Source: F1-80-MAGs062 sp046345315 (GTDB lineage Bacteria > Planctomycetota > Planctomycetia > Planctomycetales > Planctomycetaceae). Taken from it: a DNA stretch of 64,000 nt. Positions 32,997-41,472 of the stretch are shown in pieces. The DNA is taken from NCBI GenBank assembly GCA_046345315.1, contig JBKDKA010000082.1, forward strand, positions 1 to 64,000. Direction: 5' to 3'. The position numbers and the translations under genes are program-made. The notes under the pieces are model-generated. The model was not told the origin of the DNA and did no database searches. It worked only from the letters and a program-made list of their open reading frames with translations. The stretch's first letter is position 1, and the number at the start of each line of letters is the position of its first letter.

Positions 32997-33435
32997 AGAA
33001 TGGTCAGACCCACGACTCGGGGTTTGTCATTCCCGCGAAGGCGGGAATCCAGAACATCGAAAACTGGATTTCCGCCGGCGCGGAAACGACCCCCCAGGGA
33101 TCAAGGCGTGACAATGCAGTGATGTTCTTTTAGAGAATACCGTCGCAGCCGAAATTCGGTCTCCGCCAGCGGAGGATATGAGTCAAAGGATCGCACACAT
33201 CCTTCGTGTCCTTCGTGATCTTCGTGGTTTTTTCTGGACCACTCATCTGGGTGATGATGGCCTCGATCGAAAACATCGGAGGGGGCCGGATGAATCCGAC
33301 GCCGAGAAATCGGAGTCAGAGGCGAAATTCCTGCATTGCGGCAATCCCCGGCTTTTCTATGATTCGCGCCACGTGTCAATATTTCCTCTTCACCAGACAT
33401 CCTGCATTACGCAAACCCCGGGAGCTTGATTTCGA
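32997..33435. other. Repeat-bearing intergenic region before cysC
   Basis: No gene is supported in these 439 bases. They hold the 33026-33090 palindromic repeat and, at about 33198-33232, the word series CTTCGTGTCCTTCGTGATCTTCGTGG, a trinucleotide-like periodic stretch I recall from dispersed repeats in several bacterial phyla. A GGGAGC ribosome site precedes cysC. Confidence 0.4.
33026..33090. repeat. REP-like double hairpin (GTCATTCCCGCGAAGGCGGGAAT type)
   Basis: Two hairpins stand side by side: ATTCCCGCGAAGGCGGGAAT, and TTTCCGCCGGCGCGGAAA. The intervening CCAG...CTGG and the outer GTC...GAC also pair, giving a cloverleaf-like fold. The left hairpin is nearly identical to a repeat class that I know as very widespread in Proteobacteria and other phyla. 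Position: 30 bp after the gspK stop. Confidence 0.8.
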
Positions 33436-34047
33436 ATGGCTGATCAGAAAGCAACAAATGTCACCTGGCACGATCATCAGGTTTCTCGAGAACAACGCCA
33501 GAAACTGAATGGCCATAAAGGCGCTGTCCTGTGGTTTACCGGGCTGAGCGGGTGCGGAAAGAGCACCGTCGCCAACGCGGTGGACTCGATGCTCCACAGC
33601 CGGGGCGTTCATACCTACGTTCTCGACGGCGACAATATTCGCATGGGCCTGAACAAGAACCTGGGATTTAGTCCGGAAGATCGGACCGAAAACATCCGTC
33701 GAATCGGCGAAGTTTCAAAGCTGTTCTGCGATGGGGCAACGATCGTTTCCACCGCATTCATTTCTCCTTACAAGGCAGACCGCGACATCGTGCGTGCTCT
33801 GATGCCGAAGGGGGAGTTCATCGAAATCTACGTCAACGCAAGTCTCGAAACCTGCGAAGCCCGCGATCCGAAGGGACTTTACAAGAAGGCCCGCGCCGGT
33901 CAGATCAAAGGTTTCACCGGGATTGACGCGCCGTATGAAGCTCCAGAAAATCCAGAACTCGTCCTGGATTCCGACAAGCACGGAGTCGAAGCGCTTGCGA
34001 ATCAGGTCATCAGCTATCTCGAGAAGAACGGATTCCTCTCCGTCTGA
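33436..34047 (+). CDS. cysC: Adenylylsulfate kinase CysC
   Basis: CysC phosphorylates adenosine 5'-phosphosulfate to PAPS using ATP in sulfate assimilation or sulfation. The 203-residue protein shows the P-loop WFTGLSGCGKSTVANAV near residue 35, the APS-binding YVLDGDNIRMGLNKNLGFSPEDRTENIRRIGEV, and the lid/second half PYKADRDIVRALMP, FIEIYVNASLETCEARDPKGLY and the FTGIDAPYEAP motif. All conserved parts are present at the usual length. It stands alone with its own terminator. No CysN/D gene is nearby, so it may serve sulfation as well as assimilation; planctomycetes carry many sulfatase genes in general. Confidence 0.94.
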   Translation: MADQKATNVTWHDHQVSREQRQKLNGHKGAVLWFTGLSGCGKSTVANAVDSMLHSRGVHTYVLDGDNIRMGLNKNLGFSPEDRTENIRRIGEVSKLFCDGATIVSTAFISPYKADRDIVRALMPKGEFIEIYVNASLETCEARDPKGLYKKARAGQIKGFTGIDAPYEAPENPELVLDSDKHGVEALANQVISYLEKNGFLSV

Positions 34048-34091
34048 TATGAAACAGCCTGATCTGAAACAGCAGAATCCATAAGCCACGA

Positions 34092-34121
34092 AGGTCTCCA
34101 CAGTTTGTGGAGACCTTTTTT
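34092..34121 (+). terminator. Terminator of cysC
   Basis: Stem AGGTCTCCACA pairs with TGTGGAGACCT (loop GTT) and is followed by a run of six or more T. It lies about 45 bases after the cysC stop. Confidence 0.9.
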
Positions 34122-34149
34122 ATGCCATGATCGGCAGTCAGATTTCAGC

Positions 34150-36513
34150 ATGTTTCAATACTTTCTGAATCCATGGCTGCTGGCCGGACTTGCGGGCATT
34201 GCGCTTCCCGTCCTGGCTCACCTCATTCGACGACGGAATCACGACATCGTCGAATGGGCAGCGATGCAGTTCCTCCTGCCGTCTCGAAAGACGAGACGAC
34301 GCCTCCGGCTGGATGACTTTCTGCTGCTGCTCATTCGCATCGCGATGATCATCCTCCTTGCCGTTGCGGCAGCTCGCCCCTGGATCCCCGGTGGCATATT
34401 CTCCGGCTATCGGTCAGCCGGATCCCGCAGCGTCGTCATCATCGTTGACGGATCCGGATCGATGTCTCGCAGTTCCGGCACGGTCACTCTGCATACGCTC
34501 GCGTGCCGCAGGGCTGAGGAGTTCATCAACAGCCTGAATCCGGGCGACCGAGCTGGCCTGATTGACGCTCGCGACATCCCTGATGGAAAACTCCTGACAC
34601 CGGTGCTTGACCATCAGAGAATCCGTCAACGCCTGGCAACGCTTCCGGCACCGGCCGGCTCAGCGGATCTTTGTCGTGCCTGTGAGTCAGCAATCGCGGC
34701 CCTTGGACGCGTAACAAGTTCTTCGCGAGAAATCGTTGTCTTCACGGACCGACAGAGAACAGGATGGAAGCCCGATTCCGATGCTGTCTGGAACCGTCTG
34801 GACGATCAGCTCAGCTTTCCATCAGTCCGTCCTCAGATCTGGGTCGTCGACGTCTCCGAGGGACTCGCCCCGGTGAGTCAGAATATTGCACTTGGTCGGA
34901 TTCCGCTCAGCCGCGAATTCACCGTGCCCGGTTTTCCGATTCGCCTTCAGGTTCCCGTTCGGAATCATTCCCTCACCGAGACGGCGATTGATCTGCGTCT
35001 GAAGATCAACGGTCAGCAGTTACCGGAATACCAGCAGAGCATCACTCTTCCCGCATCAGGACAGACTTCAGCACAATTTGAACTCACACTGAAATCGACC
35101 GGCACGCAGTTGATCAGCATTGAGAGCAGCCCGGTGTCTCCGAATTTCGTCGATCAGATTTCAGCAGATGACACGACTCATGTGGCCCTCCATGTCGCTG
35201 ACTCAATTCCGGTGCTGATGATTGAAGGAAGCCGGTCCGACGACCCGCTTGAGCAGGAGACCTGGTTTGCTTCCATGGCACTTGCTCCTCCCGATGACGC
35301 AGTCCCCGGCATTCAACTGCAGCAGGTCAGAGCCTCAGAGGTTACACCAGACCAAATCAGTGAGTCTGCAATGATTTTCTGCGGAGATGTCATTGAACTG
35401 CCGGCAACTGCTGCTCAGGCCCTGCATCAGCATGTTCGATCCGGCCACGGTCTTCTGATTTCGCTGAGTGATAAAACCACAGCGGAATCATTTCGTAAGG
35501 TGTTTGTCGATACCGGCATTCTTTCTCACACGACGCTGAACGGAATTCGGGAAATGACCTCAGAGAATGCTCTGAAGGCGCAGATTGAACCCGTTGCTTC
35601 CGGAACTGCGTGGATCGACCGATTCCGAACGGATCCGGCACGAAGCTTTCTGAAGGCGACCTGGCGAAAATGGTGGCAGATCAGAGTCACCTTGCCGGAA
35701 ACGATCCCCGAAACGAACTCCCCGGGCGCCGCCATTCCGATTGCAAAGCTGACCACCGGTGACCCGCTCATGCTGGAATCTCGATGCGGACGCGGTATCG
35801 TGCTGCTCTATCTTTCTTCTCTCAGTCGTCGCTGGAACGACCTGCCGAGCCATTCTGACTACGTTCCCTGGCTGCATGAAACAGTTCTGCACGCAGCGGG
35901 GTCAGACATTCGACGAAATGTGAATGCCGGTGAGCCTCTCGTGCTGTCAGTCGCACAGACTTCGGAACGACCGCTCGGGGAACAGCATTCGGGGAGCGGA
36001 AGCAAAGATCCGGGTGTGACACAGGACACTCGGGATTCGGATCGGGGTCCTGAGTGCATTTTCCGGACTCCATCCGGCAGCTTCGTTCCGGAAACGCTGG
36101 CAGCCAGGGCCGGTGATGAAGCAGTTGACGAGAGTTCTCCCGAAAAAGTGATCGAACAGAGGGTGCTCCGAGACACGATCGTCCCCGGAATCTACGAGCT
36201 GACAGCATCACCTGATCAGAACGCTCGCGTGCTCGATTCATTCGTCGTTCATTATGACCACCGAGAAAATGATCTCACGGAACTGACTGATGGCGACCGT
36301 GCCACTCTGAAAACCCACGATCGACTGCGATTCGTCAGTTCGGGGCAAGAACTGCTGCAGAGTATGTATGGAAGTGAGTCTCAAAGTGAGCTCTGGATAT
36401 TCATGATGTGCCTTTTCGTTCTGCTGTTGATGCTGGAGCTGTTCATCACTCGTCAGATTGTTCGCCGGCGATACCAGAGTTCCGGGGAGATTTTCAGCCC
36501 GGAAACTACCTGA
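34150..36513 (+). CDS. BatA/VWA-domain membrane protein
   Basis: The 787-residue protein has the N-terminal aerotolerance-regulator (BatA) module: a first membrane helix (FLNPWLLAGLAGIALPVLAHL), the HDIVEWAAMQFLLPSRKTRRRLRLDD core, and a second helix (LLLIRIAMIILLAVAAARPW). A von Willebrand A-like domain follows (about residues 95-265), with the metal-site start VIIVDGSGSMS. A long beta-rich periplasmic part comes next, and a C-terminal membrane helix (WIFMMCLFVLLLMLELFITR). Such proteins usually neighbour a MoxR ATPase and a DUF58 gene; neither is here. The ATG at 34150 starts the first helix; the earlier ATG at 34105 lies within the terminator's T-tract region. Confidence 0.82.
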   Translation: MFQYFLNPWLLAGLAGIALPVLAHLIRRRNHDIVEWAAMQFLLPSRKTRRRLRLDDFLLLLIRIAMIILLAVAAARPWIPGGIFSGYRSAGSRSVVIIVDGSGSMSRSSGTVTLHTLACRRAEEFINSLNPGDRAGLIDARDIPDGKLLTPVLDHQRIRQRLATLPAPAGSADLCRACESAIAALGRVTSSSREIVVFTDRQRTGWKPDSDAVWNRLDDQLSFPSVRPQIWVVDVSEGLAPVSQNIALGRIPLSREFTVPGFPIRLQVPVRNHSLTETAIDLRLKINGQQLPEYQQSITLPASGQTSAQFELTLKSTGTQLISIESSPVSPNFVDQISADDTTHVALHVADSIPVLMIEGSRSDDPLEQETWFASMALAPPDDAVPGIQLQQVRASEVTPDQISESAMIFCGDVIELPATAAQALHQHVRSGHGLLISLSDKTTAESFRKVFVDTGILSHTTLNGIREMTSENALKAQIEPVASGTAWIDRFRTDPARSFLKATWRKWWQIRVTLPETIPETNSPGAAIPIAKLTTGDPLMLESRCGRGIVLLYLSSLSRRWNDLPSHSDYVPWLHETVLHAAGSDIRRNVNAGEPLVLSVAQTSERPLGEQHSGSGSKDPGVTQDTRDSDRGPECIFRTPSGSFVPETLAARAGDEAVDESSPEKVIEQRVLRDTIVPGIYELTASPDQNARVLDSFVVHYDHRENDLTELTDGDRATLKTHDRLRFVSSGQELLQSMYGSESQSELWIFMMCLFVLLLMLELFITRQIVRRRYQSSGEIFSPETT

Positions 36514-36639
36514 TTTCCGGTTCTTCAGAAAATCTTCAAAGAATCGTCCAGGATTTCTGATTCCTCAGCGAACTACTGCCCAGAGGCCGGAAACGGCATT
36601 TCTGGTTACAGAACCTGGTTTATGGTGAGGAACTCTGCA

Positions 36640-37461
36640 ATGTTCAGAAAACTGGTTGTTGGTGGTATGACGCTTGGAACGGCAGCTGGCATTCTTTTCG
36701 GTGCAGACACGTTCAGTTATCTGAAAACCTTCGGAAGCAGCGTTCGCGAAGCTGTTCGGTCAGAAATCACTCCCGAGTTTGAACTCAACCGAATTCAGGG
36801 GGAAGTCGACGGTCTGATGCCTGAAATTCAGGAGCACCTGAAAGTTGTGGCTGAACAGTCTGTCGACGCAAAGGATATGGAACGAAGCATTCAGGAAAAA
36901 CAGGGACAGCTGGAGAAACAGCGACTGGCCATCATGGCGATTCGCGCCGACCTCGAATCCGGTCGGGAATCGCTGACATACCACGGCATCTCTTACACTC
37001 GCAGCGAAGTTCAGGCTGATCTCGCTCAGCGTTTTGAATCGTATCGAGTCCTGGAAACTTCACTGGAACGCGATCGGCAGATTCTGACAGCGCAGCGAAC
37101 CACTCTGCGAGCAAATCAGCAGAAACTTGACGTGATGCTGACACGCAAGCAGGATCTCGCTGTGAAGGTCGCTCAGCTCGAAGCTCGCCTGAAGCAGGTT
37201 CAGGCTGCGGAAGCAGTGAGCAACGTCGAGATCGACGACACACGCCTCGCACATGTGGAAAAAATGATCCGAGAACTCGACAGAACTCTGGATGTTCGTC
37301 AGACCATGCTGGAAACTGAAGGTCACATTACCGGAGTCATTCCGGTTGATGAGCCACAGAAACCATCGGAAGACAGCGACATCCTGAGCCGAATTGACTC
37401 GCACTTCGGAACAGCTAAAGAAACGCCGGTTTCGACAGACGAGCCAAAGCCGGCAACCTGA
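36640..37461 (+). CDS. Membrane-anchored coiled-coil protein
   Basis: The 273-residue protein has an N-terminal hydrophobic segment (LVVGGMTLGTAAGILFGADTF) and then an extended heptad-rich coiled coil (about residues 40-230, with many Glu, Gln, Leu and Arg; for example QLEKQRLAIMAIRADLE and LAVKVAQLEARLKQVQAAE). A polar tail ends it. No enzyme motif is seen. It resembles proteins of PspA or membrane-scaffold type in shape only. The ATG at 36640 has GTGAGG 9 bases upstream; an in-frame ATG at 36622 adds six residues. A terminator separates it from the FHA gene. Confidence 0.65.
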   Translation: MFRKLVVGGMTLGTAAGILFGADTFSYLKTFGSSVREAVRSEITPEFELNRIQGEVDGLMPEIQEHLKVVAEQSVDAKDMERSIQEKQGQLEKQRLAIMAIRADLESGRESLTYHGISYTRSEVQADLAQRFESYRVLETSLERDRQILTAQRTTLRANQQKLDVMLTRKQDLAVKVAQLEARLKQVQAAEAVSNVEIDDTRLAHVEKMIRELDRTLDVRQTMLETEGHITGVIPVDEPQKPSEDSDILSRIDSHFGTAKETPVSTDEPKPAT

Positions 37462-37559
37462 AGAATGAATCACCGAGAATGAGTGATTCACGATGGACGA
37501 CGGATGATGCTGTAAGGATTCTGTGAATTCGATCGGGGCCTGTTTCTGAACATTCCATG

Positions 37560-37594
37560 ACTCCTGACTTGATGAGATTCGAGTCAGGAGTTTT
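37560..37594 (+). terminator. Terminator after the coiled-coil gene
   Basis: Stem ACTCCTGACT pairs with AGTCAGGAGT (loop of about 12 bases) and is followed by TTTCTCCTTT. It ends only 16 bases before the FHA start, so the FHA promoter must overlap or precede it, or some read-through occurs. Confidence 0.75.
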
Positions 37595-37610
37595 CTCCTT
37601 TGAGTCATCG

Positions 37611-38264
37611 ATGGCGGATCGTTACCTCCTCTGGATTGATCAGGCCGGATGCTGGCTTCTCCTCGCCGGGGAGGAGTTCAGGATTGGAAGTCCGGAGCAA
37701 CAGCCTCGCGCTTCAGCACTCACGGTGAAAACAGACACGTCCCACGGAGAAACGTATTCAGCTCAGGGACACGGTCAGGACATTGCGATTCTTGCAGACA
37801 TTTCGAGGCATCATGCCACAATTCAGAAACTCGATGAACATTGGCTGATCCATCCGCACAGAAATGTCGTTGTGAACGGAAAGACATTGACGAACACAGC
37901 GACCGTTCATTCCGACGACGAGTTGTGCCTGAACGGTCGAGTCCGACTGAAGTTTCGAATTCCGAATGCTGTCGCGGGGACCGCGCTGCTGGAATTCATG
38001 AGCGTACATCGCACACCGTGGAATGTGAATGGTATCATTCTGATGTCCGACTTCTGCCTCATCGGATCAAAAACAGATCACCACATCGTCTGCACAGAAT
38101 GGTCGTCGCCGGTCATCCTGTACCGACAGAATCACGAGGTCTGCGTCCGATCTGAAATGCCGCTCGAAATTGATCATCAGAAATGCACCAATGGATCGGC
38201 AGTTTCGGGGGGACAGATTGTCAGCGGGACTGACCTGCGATTTCGACTGGAACGTATTTCATGA
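37611..38264 (+). CDS. FHA-domain protein
   Basis: The 217-residue protein has one forkhead-associated (phosphothreonine-binding) domain at about residues 30-125. The conserved core DISRHHATIQKLDEHWLIHP carries the Ser-Arg-His triad, followed by NVVVNGKTL (the N-G turn) and DDELCLNGRVRLKFRIP. A second, weaker beta-rich half (WNVNGIILMSDFCLIGSKTDHHIV) looks like a degenerate repeat of the fold. There is no membrane segment. The start at 37611 (MADRYLL) lies after the terminator. The stop overlaps the kinase start (ATGA), so this protein and the kinase are coupled and probably form a substrate/reader pair. Confidence 0.78.
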   Translation: MADRYLLWIDQAGCWLLLAGEEFRIGSPEQQPRASALTVKTDTSHGETYSAQGHGQDIAILADISRHHATIQKLDEHWLIHPHRNVVVNGKTLTNTATVHSDDELCLNGRVRLKFRIPNAVAGTALLEFMSVHRTPWNVNGIILMSDFCLIGSKTDHHIVCTEWSSPVILYRQNHEVCVRSEMPLEIDHQKCTNGSAVSGGQIVSGTDLRFRLERIS

Positions 38265-40387
38265 AATACACATTTGCTCCTGAAACCCGCCCCCTGTCGG
38301 GTTACACGATCAAGCGAGCAATCCATCGCGGTGGCTTCGGCGAGGTTTATTACGCGCTCAGCGATGGCGGTAAGGAAGTCGCACTGAAGCTGCTCAACAA
38401 TAACCTCGAAGTGGAACTTCGAGGCGTTTCGCAGTGTCTGAATCTGAAACACTCGAACCTTGTCACGATTTTTGATATCCGGCAGGACGAAGACAAAGAT
38501 CACTGGATTGTGATGGAATACGTGGGTGGTCGCGGCCTCCATGATGTTCTGCAGACAAGTCCTGATGGACTGCCCGTCAAAGAAGTTCTGTTCTGGCTGT
38601 CCGGAATTTCATCAGGGCTGGCTTTTCTGCACGACCGCGGCATTGTGCATCGTGATCTCAAGCCGGCAAACATCTTCCGCGAAGACGACTGTGTGAAGAT
38701 TGGCGACGTCGGGCTTTCAAAGTTCATCTCCGAAAGCCGTCGAAGTTCACACACACAGAGCGTAGGGACAGTTTACTACATGGCTCCGGAGGTCGCTCGC
38801 GGACGCTATGGCAAAGAGGTTGACGTCTACGCGCTCGGTGTCATTCTTGTCGAGATGCTGACCGGACACGTTCCATTCGACGGAGAAACCACTGCTGAGA
38901 TTCTGATGAAGCATCTCACCAGTGATCCGGACCTGACGGGAGTTCCCGAATCTCTGAAACCGGTGATCCTTCAGGCTCTGGAAAAGGATCCGGAAAAGCG
39001 GATCACCGACGTCACGGTGCTGGAACGTCTGTTCCGAGAGGCCGCGTCTGGTACTTTCTCTGCCGCATCTCAGACAACAACTGCGACACTCGAAGCAGCA
39101 TCCCCGCCATCAGCACCACGTACCAATCCACCGTCTGCGTTGAATCCATCGCTCGATCCGGCAGTCGCTGCGTCAGTGACTTCGCCAACCGGATCGAGTG
39201 CCGGCAATACGAGCACTGAATCAGACAACACAGCTTCCGACTTCAGACTCCTCTCACCGTCATCGTGGGTCACCTACTGGAATGAAAAACTTCCAGCTCC
39301 GGCTCGCTGGGCTGTCATGGGAGCAGTTCTCGTCATGGTCGTGCGACAGAATCCTGTGCTGTTCCGGCTGATCGTTCTGGGCGCGTTTCTTGGAGTCTGC
39401 GCATGGGCCGTCCGCGGATTGTTTCTTCGGATTTTTGCCCATGGATCGCACAGACACTCACAGCAACGTGACGTCAGATCGTCTCATCACATGAATGACC
39501 TGCCGACATCCCCGGGTGATCGCAATGGCGGAGCAGGGTACACCGGGCCACGGGAGAAAGGTCCTGTTCAAGCTGTAGTTGCGCCGGCAGTCCGAACGAT
39601 GGGTTCGATCCCGCAGCAGTCGGTACCGGTTCGCGCCTACTCCCCGGCGACTCGCCGCCAGATTCCGATTTCACAGCGAATCTCGGACCTCGGATCATCG
39701 CTTACGATGGCCATGCTGGCCGTCGTCCTCGTCACCGGGGCAATCCATCTGGCGACTGAACAACTTCCCAATCGAGCTCACATCGTCTACTTCGGCACAA
39801 CAACACTGATTGCATCCTGGTGTCTGATTTTACCTTCAAAGTTGTGGGAAGGACGTGTCGGAGACACAACTCTGAGACGCCTTCTTCTGGGTCTTCTGGG
39901 ATTGCTGACGGGGGCGGTGTCAGATCAGCTGTACCGTTTTCTTCTGTTTTCTTCATCAGACGAATTGTTTCAGGTGGGGCAGGATGGATTTCGGGAAACC
40001 AGCTTCGTCTTTGGTCAGTTGCGAGTCGTTTCTGCCCAGGGCCATCCGACAACAACAGGATTTCTGCTCTTCTTCGGCACCTTGTTTCTCCTGCGCCGCT
40101 GGTGGTGGCAGGTTGACAGCTTCCGGAAGTCACGCCTTCGAATTTCGTCGGCTCTCTGGACGCTGGTCATCGGAGCCTTCATTGCGGCATTGATCCCGTT
40201 TCCGGTCGCCCTGGGAACAACGTGGGCACTCGCGATCTCCGTGGTGGTACAGCTCTGTTCCGGATGGACACCACCGGAAGAACGCCGTCTGGTAGCAGCA
40301 CCAAATATGACAAACGCCGGTCCCATGACCGCTGAAGTAAAACCGCCAGTTCTGGCCTCTCGAGGTCGTTACCATGTCGCACCCTGA
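38261..40387 (+). CDS. Membrane Ser/Thr protein kinase
   Basis: The 708-residue protein starts with a Hanks-type kinase domain (residues 14-270). It has the glycine loop RGGFGEVYYAL, lysine VALKLL, catalytic loop HRDLKPANIF, metal loop KIGDVGLS (Asp-Val-Gly in place of Asp-Phe-Gly), activation-loop end GTVYYMAPEV and helix-F DVYALGVILVEM. A Ser/Thr/Pro-rich linker follows. Membrane helices near 345-390 are followed by a basic Pro-rich stretch and four or five further helices to residue 690. The catalytic residues are intact, so it should be active. The large polytopic C-terminal part is not a usual PASTA or TPR sensor. It overlaps the FHA gene by 4 bases and the next gene by 14. Confidence 0.9.
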   Translation: MKYTFAPETRPLSGYTIKRAIHRGGFGEVYYALSDGGKEVALKLLNNNLEVELRGVSQCLNLKHSNLVTIFDIRQDEDKDHWIVMEYVGGRGLHDVLQTSPDGLPVKEVLFWLSGISSGLAFLHDRGIVHRDLKPANIFREDDCVKIGDVGLSKFISESRRSSHTQSVGTVYYMAPEVARGRYGKEVDVYALGVILVEMLTGHVPFDGETTAEILMKHLTSDPDLTGVPESLKPVILQALEKDPEKRITDVTVLERLFREAASGTFSAASQTTTATLEAASPPSAPRTNPPSALNPSLDPAVAASVTSPTGSSAGNTSTESDNTASDFRLLSPSSWVTYWNEKLPAPARWAVMGAVLVMVVRQNPVLFRLIVLGAFLGVCAWAVRGLFLRIFAHGSHRHSQQRDVRSSHHMNDLPTSPGDRNGGAGYTGPREKGPVQAVVAPAVRTMGSIPQQSVPVRAYSPATRRQIPISQRISDLGSSLTMAMLAVVLVTGAIHLATEQLPNRAHIVYFGTTTLIASWCLILPSKLWEGRVGDTTLRRLLLGLLGLLTGAVSDQLYRFLLFSSSDELFQVGQDGFRETSFVFGQLRVVSAQGHPTTTGFLLFFGTLFLLRRWWWQVDSFRKSRLRISSALWTLVIGAFIAALIPFPVALGTTWALAISVVVQLCSGWTPPEERRLVAAPNMTNAGPMTAEVKPPVLASRGRYHVAP

Positions 40388-41138
40388 CGCCAGAAATCAT
40401 TTTCACCGAAACCGTGACCATGCACGGCAATCATGCGCAAATCGATCTGCAGATCAGGACAACTCCGGAATGGCTCCCGCACCGAAAATCCACCATCACC
40501 GTAGTTCTGCCTCTGGTCTTCTAAGCCTCTGCACGCTTGCTGCTCAGTTGCTTTGCAGTTCAGCGGTATCAGGATCTCAGGAGACTCCTGAGAAACCTGC
40601 CGATACTGCGATGATCACGGCCGAAACCGCGACGACTACAGCAGAACCAGATTGGGTGAAAAAGCCGGGACCGAGCGAATTCGTCGTGGAAACACCGTTT
40701 CGAACCGCATCGGAGGATCTCAAGCCACTTCTTCAGAACGCAGTAACCGAAGCCGTCGCGAAGCACCTTTCAGGAAGTTCTGCAGTGGATCTGGCATCAC
40801 TGCCGGAATGGAAAACTCTCCCGACCATTCAGCTCTCCGATGCAGAAGTGCAGACATGCGTGGTTCAGACCTTCGAACGAACTGAAACGGTCAGCACGAT
40901 TGAAGGGCCAAGAACCATGGTCCGCACCACGGCTCTCATCAGCATTCCGGAACCAATTGAAAAACAACTTCTCAATAATGCCCGCATCGTCATAGGAAGT
41001 GCACGTTCAACACAGATCGCTGTGGCTGTGAGCTGCCTCTGGGGGATTATTGCGGTGCTCACGGTGACTTTTCGACTGCTCGTGCTCGCCGGACGTCCGT
41101 TCACGAGACACCGCGAAGGCGCGAGCGCTGCTGGCTGA
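40374..41138 (+). CDS. Hypothetical protein with a C-terminal membrane helix
   Basis: The 254-residue protein was not recognised. It has a His/Arg/Asn-rich N-terminus, a hydrophobic segment (GLLSLCTLAAQLLCSSAVSG, residues 48-67) that may be a signal or anchor, and a mixed alpha/beta domain outside (LKPLLQNAVTEAVAKHL to MVRTTALISI). A second membrane helix lies near residues 217-242 (VAVSCLWGIIAVLTVTFRLLVLAG), and a basic end follows. GAGG lies 8 bases before the ATG at 40374, inside the kinase gene, which points to translational coupling. It may be a substrate or regulator of the kinase; this is inference from position. Confidence 0.6.
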   Translation: MSHPDARNHFHRNRDHARQSCANRSADQDNSGMAPAPKIHHHRSSASGLLSLCTLAAQLLCSSAVSGSQETPEKPADTAMITAETATTTAEPDWVKKPGPSEFVVETPFRTASEDLKPLLQNAVTEAVAKHLSGSSAVDLASLPEWKTLPTIQLSDAEVQTCVVQTFERTETVSTIEGPRTMVRTTALISIPEPIEKQLLNNARIVIGSARSTQIAVAVSCLWGIIAVLTVTFRLLVLAGRPFTRHREGASAAG

Positions 41139-41472
41139 CGCACTGTCAGAACGATCCTGTGCCGCGATCGGTTCACCTGATCGTACCCGATCATATATTC
41201 TTCGATCATGGTCTGTTTTCCACGTCGTGGCCGACAGATCGGGAGTTCACTATGAGCGCATCAGACACTCCCTGTGGATTCAAGTGTCTGCCTCAAGGAT
41301 TTCCTGACACGACGATGGACGAGAAATGTTGTCAAACGGAGCAGCGACACAGGGCTGTTTTCGTTGTACGATGACACATTCGCAGAGACCGGGCATTCTG
41401 TGCTTCGTGCCACTGCGGCGCCGCCGTTGACGGCTTTTACCGTTTCTCATGTCCTCCCTGCCGGAATTGATC
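41139..41472. other. Intergenic region
   Basis: The 334 bases between the kinase operon and the SUMF1-like gene contain no supported gene, hairpin terminator or repeat. If translation of the next gene began at the upstream GTG (41449), the final 24 bases would be coding. Confidence 0.3.
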
